Of a stretch of 64,000 bases of DNA, positions 56,485 through 64,000 are shown in pieces. This DNA is from Spirogloea muscicola. Its lineage: Eukaryota; Streptophyta; Zygnematophyceae; Spirogloeales; Spirogloeaceae. Below the pieces are notes generated by a model. That model was not told where the DNA came from and ran no database searches. It worked only from the letters and a program-made list of their open reading frames with translations. Where the stretch lies: the NCBI GenBank assembly GCA_009602725.1, contig WELB01000028.1, forward strand, positions 541,715 to 605,714. Reading direction: 5' to 3'. Within the stretch, counting starts at the first letter, position 1. The number at the start of each line of letters is the position of its first letter. A program made the translations under genes and the position numbers.

Positions 56485-56890
56485 TCAGTACCCATGAGTG
56501 GGCAACATCAGGTCTGAGTAGCTCGCTGCAGGGAAAGAGGCACTCCGCCGAGACCCAGAGGCGGCGGCCATAGCACGGCCTGCTCGCGTGTGGACGGCGT
56601 GGGCAAGGGAGCATTGAAGCGATACCGCCAGGCGCATGCGGAAGACTTGGGCGAGCGAACCGGCGGCGTTGAAGCCGGGCATCGCCCCTGGCAGACCCGG
56701 CCGCCGGTCAATGGCCTGGCGGGCAAGCCGCTGAAGGAGATCCAGCCAGCGGCTGCCGAAAGGCCCAGTGTACATCCATCGCCAGGGCCGCGAATTCATC
56801 ACCAACCACCCGGGTGATGAGCATATTTTCGCACCCTCGGCTATCCACGTGAGCAGCCACCTCCGCATCCTTGTCAGCACCGACACCAAT
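56485..56890 (-). mobile_element. Retroelement copy, minus strand
   Basis: Encodes a WLDLLQRLARQAIDRRPGLP block, FNAAGSLAQVFRMRLAVSLQ, HAVHTRAGRAMAAASGSRRS, ending SYSDLMLPTHGY-stop (56485-56487). Its tail is the minus-strand hairpin at 56358-56450. The ADHP block is degraded upstream (around 56800). It is the same subfamily as the second half of 35345-35600. Confidence 0.7.
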
Positions 56891-57242
56891 GAGCTCGACG
56901 GGATATCGCACGACAGGCCTTCTCATGTGAATCTGTGACATTGGATTCGTGAGCTTGACAGCATACATCATACCGTGCTGAAGACTTTGCGGAAACCGTA
57001 GCACGATGTATCTAGCATCCTTCTGGCAAATGAGGAATGGACAAAGAAACAGCTCTTCCAATCTACTGCAATGGCTGTGAGAGGACAAAGGTACCCGTGG
57101 TTACTGAGCGGGTCCATCTGCAGTAGGTGCTGTACGTCATTCGACGTTCTTGCCTTTGTACTTAGCAACTTTAGCCTTCGGAGGCTTAAACACACCGAGA
57201 GCACCGAGCGCTCCCAAACCCCTCCTCCCAAAACCCCGCGGC

Positions 57243-60200
57243 ATGTCGTGCGCGCGCCTCGCGCCGCGCACCTCGCCGCTGGCCGCGCTCCTNGGCGCGG
57301 CGGCCGCCCGGCGCTGCCGCTGCGGACGCAGCAGGCCTCCGCGGCGCGCTCCACGACGGCCTTCGTCCAGATCCTGGGCACCGGCATGGACACGGGCGAC
57401 ACCGCGCCCTGCGTCCTCCTCTTCTTCGACCAGCGCCGCTTCGTCTTCAACGCCGGCGAGGTGCCCAGAGACGGCCGCTGGCGCCCTCCTCCTCGCTGCC
57501 GGCGCGGCAGCACGCAGCCACCTATGGCGGCTCTGCGCCTGCAGCGCCAAGTCCCGTGGCCGCGGCAGCGGCTATCGCGCTCCTAGTGGGGAGAAAGCTG
57601 GCAGAGTGTGTCATAGACTATGCTGCCTCCGGTCGGAGTGGTCATTCAGCTCAGAGCCCTTTGCTTCTCTTACTATCTCTCTCTGTCTCTCGTCTTCCCT
57701 CTGCCGCCCTCCTCTCGGGCTCGCCTTGTCACAGGGCTTGCAGAGGTTCTGCACTGAGCACAAGGTGCGCCTATCCCGGGTGAGCCCCCGAACAGCCTCA
57801 GACAGCGCTGCGCTGCCTGCCTTTGCTGGCGGCTCGTCGCCGTTCCTGCCTCGACGATGGGCATTAGCGATCACTGCACGTCTAGCTTCTAGCTCCATGG
57901 GGTCTGACCTCCGTTTCTGCGGCCCCTGGCAGATCGACCACGTATTCCTGACCCGCGTCTGTAGCGAGACGGCGGGCGGCCTCCCAGGTGACCCCTGGCT
58001 CTGGCTCCTGATCGGCGTACCTACATTGCTCCTACATGCATGCAAAGTGCCGTGGCTCCATGCGTCGCAGGCTGCATGTGTCATTTCTCCACCAATAAAC
58101 CCCTGCACCATCAGTCTCAGTATTGTGACACCCTTTGACACAGTCTCGCCGAGCCTTGACCTGCGCTGCTGGAGGTCATGGCCATCCGAGTCAAGGCTCG
58201 GGTTGGCAGGGCGCGGATGCTCCGGATATTGAGCTGTGGATGACTGGCTTGCTCGTCTGTGCCCTTTCTGAGGCAGGGCTGCTGCTGACGCTGGCAAACA
58301 TCGACGACGTTGGCCGGGGGGTGCGTGCAGCGTGCTCCTACCAACCAGGTTGCGAATTCCGCTCGTCATGGTGGCTGGCGAGGCTGCCCTCGTGCGGGCC
58401 TAGTCGCTCTACGCTCGAACGACTGCCCTCACACGAGAGCCATGCCGCCTCTGCGTGTGTGAGCAGGTGAAGCTGTGGGGCCCGTCGAACCTAAGCTACC
58501 TCCTCGACGCCATGCGCACGTTCGTCCCGGGCGCCGCCATGGTCCACACCCAAACATTCGGCGAGGCGAAAGCCCCGCCGGGACCCTTGGCAGGTGAAAG
58601 GGACGGTCGCAGCAACGGCAGGGCAACGCTGCTGCCACCGGATGTCGTAGACTCCCCCGAGGAGCTCCTCCATGAGGACGAGAACGTTCAGATCTCGGCC
58701 GTCGTCCTGCGGCCGCGGCTGCTGGCCGATGTCAGACTGCCCACTGGCAAGCTGACGCTAACTACTGAGCGAGCTCCCACTACGCCGCCACCAGACTCCG
58801 GCAGAACCACGCAGCAGGTCGCGGACCTTGGCTTTGGCGCCGCAGAGCCCTGGCTGCTGGGCTTTCCCTTGGAGCCAGACGCTGCGCCTGCTGCCAGTGC
58901 CAACTCTGACGGCAGCGAATGTAACCAGAAGCCCAGTGCCAAGCGAGCCAGAGCGGCCTCGCAGGTGTGGACGACTGAACAGCACGCCGCCGCCAGAGGG
59001 GTACCTTCGGTTGTGTACATCTGCCGGATGCCGGAGCTCAAGGGCAAGTTCGACCCTGACAAGGCGCGGGCGCTTGGCCTGCGCCCCAGCGCCAAGTACG
59101 CGCAGCTCCAGCGGGGTGCCAGCGTGGTGTCGGATGACGGCACGAGGACGGTGAGCTTTGCTACTTGGCCATGATTGTGTGATCTGCAAGAGATCATGTG
59201 ACGGCTTCCGACATCTCAGCTTGGTTCGATCTTCATGTAGGAAACCTTCCGTGACACCTGCACAGATACATCCCGGTGACGTCATGGGCCCGTCCGAGTT
59301 GGGAGCGGTGCTGCTGCTGGTGGACTGCCCCACGGCAGGCCACGTTCCGGCGCTGGTCGCCTCCTCCGCCCTCGAGCAGCTCCGCGCTGCTAAGGACGAG
59401 GTTGTGTCTGGTGCCAACCATGCAGAGGCGCAAGGCATTGGCTCAGCTGCATTTGACAACAGGCAGCGGGCCACGTGCGTAGTGCACCTTGGCCCGCAGC
59501 CGGTGCTGGACACTATGGCGTACCGGCAGTGGATGGCTTCCTTGGGCCCGCAGGCCAGCCACATACTTGCCGGGCATGGCCGGTGAGCTGCTGCTGTCTG
59601 CCTCCTTGCAGGTAGAGCATTGAAGAGGGGGCGTGTACGTAGTGGGTCATGGTCCGCTCTATCCTGCTGCTGGTCCAGGGGTGCTGCTATCAAGGTCAAC
59701 AGTGGCCTGCTGTACTGACGAGCCTGTCTGCTGGAAGACAGGCAAGGACACGTGCAGCCGATCTTGGCGTCCAGCGCCAAGATAACAGCGCGCCTCAACC
59801 TCATCTGCCCTGGCGCGTTCCCTATCTTCAGAAGTGCTACATCAAGCAGCCTACTAGCCTCGCCACCTGGTCTCAGAGACATTCGTAGAAACCAGGTGTG
59901 ACCAAGAATGCAAGGACCTAGCTTTGGCTACCTGTGCTTGCTTCAATGTTGCAACTCTGTGTGCTCGCTTTGAGCTTGGCTGAAACATGTCACCTGCCAT
60001 GTCGCTCTATACAGTTGCAGGAGCTGGAAGGCATTGGCCCCGTCCAGCATGCCCAGAATCTCATGAAGGTGATGCACGTTGCTAAGCAACGTCACTCAGA
60101 CATAATGCCAGCTCACACCGTCTGCATGCATTGTGGTGGCCCCCTCTGATCGTTCCGCTGCCCTGGCTTGTATGCAGTTCCGCTTCTCCCCCAAAGCCCA

Positions 60201-62305
60201 CATAGGCCTAGATCTAGCCGCGGTCCCTGAACAGGTAGACTTGCAGGAGGTCTGCCAGCAGCTTATCAGGGACAACCCGGACGTCGTGGCTGCAGCAGAA
60301 AGGGTGGCCCGGCTCTGGCAGGACAATGAGCAAGAAAGACAGACAGACACCCCTGCGCGGAGCCTGGCAGAGCCCATCCGGGAGAGCCAACGTCAGGTCA
60401 GCGGGAACGTGAGTGGCATGACCCGGAGCGACCATGAGAGACAACAGGTCTTTGTGGAGGAGCCCTGGCTGATGGAGAGTCAGAGGGATGCTGCGGCCAT
60501 CCATGGGACTTGTGATGATGCTGCATCCTCCAATGCTTCATCCAGAGATAATGCAGGAATGGCAGCTACAGCAGGAGCAGATAGGACGTCGGGTGCTGCC
60601 GTACCAGATTGTCTCAAGGATGTAGGCAGGGAGGAGATGGAGCTGGTCTTTCTGGGGACGGGGTCTTCGCAGCCTTCCAAGTACCGCAATGTATCCTCAA
60701 TTTACGTAAACCTATTCCACAAGGGCGGGCTCCTTCTAGACTGTGGAGAAGGGACCTATGCGCAGCTGAAGCGCAGGTGCTAATCTTTTCTCTGTTGCTT
60801 GAAATCTCCGGCCCTGGATGTGCTCTGCAGGGTTGCTTGTCTGTCATCAATCGTAGAGCTGGCTGTGCATCAGTCAGTAACCATTGCTTCCAACATTGAA
60901 AGCACGCAAATTCCATTTGTTCGGAGATGCGATGTGTGCTAAGACTGCTATCTTTTGACCTTCCCAGGCACGGACCCGAAAATGCGGATGCATTAGTGGC
61001 CGGTTTGAAGCTTGTGTGGATTTCTCATATCCACGCGGATCACCACGCAGGGCTTGCCAGGATCCTGACTGCGAGGTGTCAGCTGCTGGGAGGCCCCAGG
61101 CAAGCAAAACCTATCGTGGTGGTTGGGCCAAAGCCATTGAGGCGGTTCCTGGATGCATATGAGAAGGTGGAGGATTTGTGCATGACATTTGTAGACTGCA
61201 GCCAGACTACATATGAGGCTGATAAACTGGTATTGGCCAGACCACATATCACGTTGCCTAAGCTTCCATGCGGCAGCATGCTTGTCAGACACTTTGCGCT
61301 CTAGATTTCTTAGTGTCTTGCTCGGCTCTGCCAAAGTGGGTGCTAATAGGCCTCTGCCTTGCCAGATATTGTGTATTCGAGACCAGAATGTCTAATTGGT
61401 GTCTGAGGAAACCTTGCAGGAGATTCAGAACAGAGAGGGGGACAACGGAAAGAGAGAAAGTGATGAGGCTAAGCCAAGCGCGCCCTTTAGAAGGGGCGGC
61501 TTAATACAGATGACAGACAGGGGTGGCAAGCGAGGCACTGCGATGCAGAACTACTGGTTGCAGCCGGGCTTCAACCTGCAGGACCGCCTGGACATGCAGG
61601 GAAGGAAGGGGGTGGCAGCAGCGCTTTCCGAGTTGGGGCTCGCCAGGCTCGTGAGCATACCCGTTGTGCATTGCGCGCATGCGTATGGTGTTCTGCTGGA
61701 GGCTGCGCCTATTGAGAGGCGGCATCGTGGAGATCTTGGACATCCATGTAGCCCACATGTGCCAACGGAGTGTTTGGGGTGGAAGGTCGTGTACTCCGGC
61801 GACACACGGCCATGTGAGGCCCTGGTGGAGGCCAGCCGCGATGCAACTGTGCTCATTCACGAGGTGAGATGCAGTTGCCGGAGGCTAGTATTGCTTCCAT
61901 GTAGAAGCTAAACCGTTTGCTTGGGCTATCTGCAGTTTGATCGTTGCTGACCAAGCGTCTTCTCTACATGCTTCGCAGGCCACCTTTGATGATGGCCTTG
62001 AGGAGGAGGCACTGGCAAAGCGGCACAGCCTGACTAGAGAGGCTGTGGAAACTGGTGTCAGGTCGGGTGCATTCCGCACGATCCTCACGCACTTCAGCCA
62101 GCGGTATCCGAAGGTGCCTGTGTTTGATGACAGCTGGACAGCTCGAACGTGCGTCGCCTTTGACCTCATGAGTGCGAACCTTGCCGACCTGGACAGGCTG
62201 CCCCAAATTCTGCCAGCTCTGAAGCTGCTCTTTAAGGACGAGATGGCCGCAGAGGATGGGGAGGATGCCTATATGGCTCCTGCTGAGGCGACTACACTCA
62301 CATAG
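57243..62305 (+). CDS. tRNase Z, long form (tRNA 3' processing endonuclease)
   Basis: Removes 3' trailers from tRNA precursors. Exons: ~57243-57460, 57735-57779, 57933-57987, 58277-58320, 58467-59150, 59266-59582, 59742-59895, 60021-60068, 60178-60776, 60968-61229, 61420-61863 and 61979-62305. From the second on they sum to 2,979 nt in frame. The N-terminal degenerate half has [52 protein letters not shown] and [18 protein letters not shown]. The catalytic half has [20 protein letters not shown], the zinc motif [24 protein letters not shown], the HEATFDD motif across the last junction and [13 protein letters not shown]. Over 1,000 residues is long for the family. Extra length lies in the Ser/Ala/Glu-rich inter-domain segment (60340-60620) and in a charged insert (61420-61540). 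An N at 57293 falls in the presumptive targeting peptide, and the ATG at 57243 is not in frame with the domain as written, so the start is uncertain. Confidence 0.92.
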
Positions 62306-63175
62306 CCACAGTTTAGTACACTCAGTTGGCGAAAGATTTTGCACCACATGGGTACTTGCCATGGTATGTTGTGCACGCACTAATCAGTCTTATTTTAGGG
62401 GAGGGGGAGGGGGGAAGGGAGAGGGGGCAAAGGTGGTGCTTCCATCATCAAGTCGTTTGGAAGCATGTGCTTGATGCAGGCCGTGCGAAGCTGGCTCGAA
62501 CGACTTAAAGGCTGGTGGCGGTTGGGGCGCTCACAGACTGCCTGCAAAAGTGGCCGCGAAAGCTTGATAGCCAGTGTGTATGTTGCGGCTGTGCGGCCGA
62601 CGGATACCTACCCATCCCGCAGCCGCCCGAGGGGGAGGGTTGAGCACAGGTAGCGGAGAGGCTGGTGGGAAGTATGGGAGAAGCGCCTGCTGTTGGAGCC
62701 CGAGGCCAAATAGGAGGCTGAAAAATCAGTAGAGAGGATTGCGTGGGGGCTGAGTATTCAAGTGGCTTGGGCGTCAACACGCGAGGCTTGGGGGCTCCAG
62801 AGAGATGGCCAGCCACTGTATGAGGAGGGAACAGCGAGTACTTGACTGACGGAGGGCCTGAGCGGCCAAGAAACAATGAAGCAGGCAAATCCACAATAGC
62901 AGGCTGTGAGTATGAGCTCTCCAGATGGAGGTGATGGCTGGCCAGCCCTCAAGGCGACTGGACAAGCAAGGAGGAAGCCCAAAGCGTGAGCACAAGCGCT
63001 TCTGGCTTTTGACGTGGTGCCACACATCCGGCTGCTAGCTACTCTAACTGGCGCTCTTGCAACTGTTGCGGCTCTTGACTAGGGTATGTTGAGCGCCCAT
63101 CCGAAGTAGCCACTTGCGTAGCTGCGCGATCTGCACGTTCCGGCCTTCTCCCGGACAGTCCACCTCGGACACTTG
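62306..63175. other. Intergenic region, no gene recognised
   Basis: About 870 bases after the tRNase Z stop. It includes a G-rich purine tract at 62398-62431. ORFs on the minus strand (62505-62894) show no family resemblance. Confidence 0.35.
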
Positions 63176-63300
63176 TTTTCTTGTCCATTCCTTTGGGCTG
63201 GCCTCTGCCAGCCACCAGTTGATCTGGCCGCGCTTGCTCCATTTCCTGTTGTTGGGGCTGTCCTTTCACAGCCAGTACGACAACAAAGCAAGCTCGTCCC
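63176..63300 (+). mobile_element. Solo retroelement tail
   Basis: CTTGTCCATTCCTTTGGGC, the hairpin GGGCTGGCCTCTGCCAGCC, and CCACCAGTTGATCTGGCCGC then GCTTGCT. It matches the tails at 42590-42655, 43318-43378 and 55797-55865. A second small hairpin (GGGGCTGTCCTTTCACAGCC) follows at 63256-63275. No coding part. Confidence 0.65.
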
Positions 63301-64000
63301 AGTATTAGGCGGGTGGGCCCCCCCTGTGGAAGAAGCTTGGGATTTTTGCACCGCAGGGGGCGAGCAGCACGGGCGGCCACGTAGTTGCCACTAGCCCAGA
63401 CCGCCCCCGCTCAGTAGGGGGGTCCCGAGGGGGTGGTGGTGAGGTCAGCGTACTGGTACAGTTGGCGAGGGCCAGAGCCGCCAAGTAGCACCACCGTGGC
63501 GATGACAAAGGGGGGAAAATCGGAAGTGCTCAAACAGTTTGGCAGGGCGGGCCGTGCAGATTTGATCCCCTCCCCTCCTGGTCGGAGAGTCCGGGGGGAC
63601 GGCCGGGCCGGCTCCTCGCCGGGGCGCGGCTCGGGGGGCCGGCCCCGCCGGTGCGGCGGGCGGCCTGGGCCAGCAGAGGACGGGCGCGGCGGGACCCCCC
63701 CGTACGGCCCCCGCGCCGCCGGTGGATCCGATCCACCCAGTCCACTGTTGCGCGCCAAGTCGCGGCGTTCGCGCGTTGGCCCTCGCGGCCGCTCATGCGC
63801 CGTCCGATTCGTGTCGCATCCCCTGGGCCCGCGTGCCGCAACGTGGCACCCGGGGCCGAAAAAGCGAGCCTGAACTTTCCGCCCCACGCCTTCCGGCCCA
63901 CCCTCCGTCCTCCCGGACCCTCCAGCTTCTCCCCAGTCCGGGAGGCGCCCCGGGGGTCCTCGCCGCGGCCGCGGCCGCGGCCGCCGCCGCCGCCGCCGCC
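63301..64000. other. Very GC-rich window end
   Basis: 63590-64000 is extremely GC-rich and ends in (CGC)n. It resembles the CCG-rich 5' ends of other genes here, and it also shares a CGCCGTCCGAT block with the element-like sequence upstream of the GST genes. Overlapping ORFs occur on both strands without domains. I cannot decide between a gene start and an element fragment. Confidence 0.3.

Noticed and set aside
24060-56890. LTR retrotransposon or DNA transposon origin of the repeats
   Set aside because: I found no long terminal direct repeats, no primer-binding site, no inverted terminal repeats and no transposase. The common 3' end with variable 5' truncation fits a non-LTR element better.
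24060-56890. Interpreting the GGGCTGGC hairpin units as introner-like introns
   Set aside because: They lie mainly after stop codons or in nested fragments, and I see no consistent GT...AG at their edges.
57150-58232. 360-codon plus-strand ORF overlapping the start of tRNase Z
   Set aside because: It runs through introns in the wrong frame after the N at 57293; the domain motifs are in other frames.
57611-58369. 252-codon minus-strand ORF
   Set aside because: It overlaps three small tRNase Z exons and their introns on the other strand; no domain visible.
58758-59882. 374-codon minus-strand ORF
   Set aside because: It is the GC-rich shadow of tRNase Z exons, and its translation shows no family features.

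Overview
This window is nuclear DNA of a green plant-lineage eukaryote, most likely a green alga. Almost every gene is cut by several GT-AG introns (a few GC-AG). First exons are GC-rich with runs of CGG/CCG. Several products belong to the photosynthetic lineage or plant-type families: CP12 of the Calvin cycle, a phi-like glutathione transferase pair, a CLMP1/PHOX-type TPR-PB1 protein, a TML-type muniscin and a P-class PPR protein. One intron holds plant-type (AAACCCT-like) telomere units. I cannot name the species. The assembly has two long gaps (5625-6124 and 17027-17551) and four single Ns (12620, 44777, 52358, 57293).

Layout. 1-11259: the 3' half of a Sec24C/D-like COPII coat gene (+), translin (-), then a second Sec24 (A-like, +) whose N-terminus is lost in the gap. 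12370-17007: CP12 (-), a nitrilase-family deaminated-glutathione amidase (+) and a universal stress protein (-). 18252-22668: a complete TML-like (TPLATE complex) gene (+). 24000-36600: a dense cluster of retroelement fragments, with two tandemly duplicated glutathione S-transferase genes embedded in it (27021-28501 and 31724-33267). 37924-41556: a PPR protein (+) and a secreted two-domain CHRD protein (-). 41880-44600: more retroelement fragments. 44899-53199: TPR-PB1 protein (+), 20S proteasome subunit PSMB2/PBD (-) and a small unrecognised membrane-anchored protein (+). 53400-56900: a third retroelement cluster. 57243-62305: long-form tRNase Z (+). After that comes sequence with little recognisable content and a very GC-rich window end.

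The host genes are housekeeping genes with no shared pathway. Membrane traffic is the commonest theme (two Sec24 cargo adaptors and an endocytic muniscin). The most unusual content is the repeat family. At least a dozen copies encode the same C-terminal protein segment, which resembles the PD-(D/E)XK-like domain of some non-LTR retroelement proteins. Each ends in a nearly fixed C-terminus and stop, then a 90-150 base tail. Most tails carry a GGCTGGC...GCCAGCC hairpin, and there are several tail subfamilies. Copies are strongly 5'-truncated, nested in one another, and sometimes join at or next to the stop codon of an older copy.

Exon boundaries below were read by eye from splice signals, reading-frame continuity and family conservation. 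Where the exon lengths sum to whole codons I say so.
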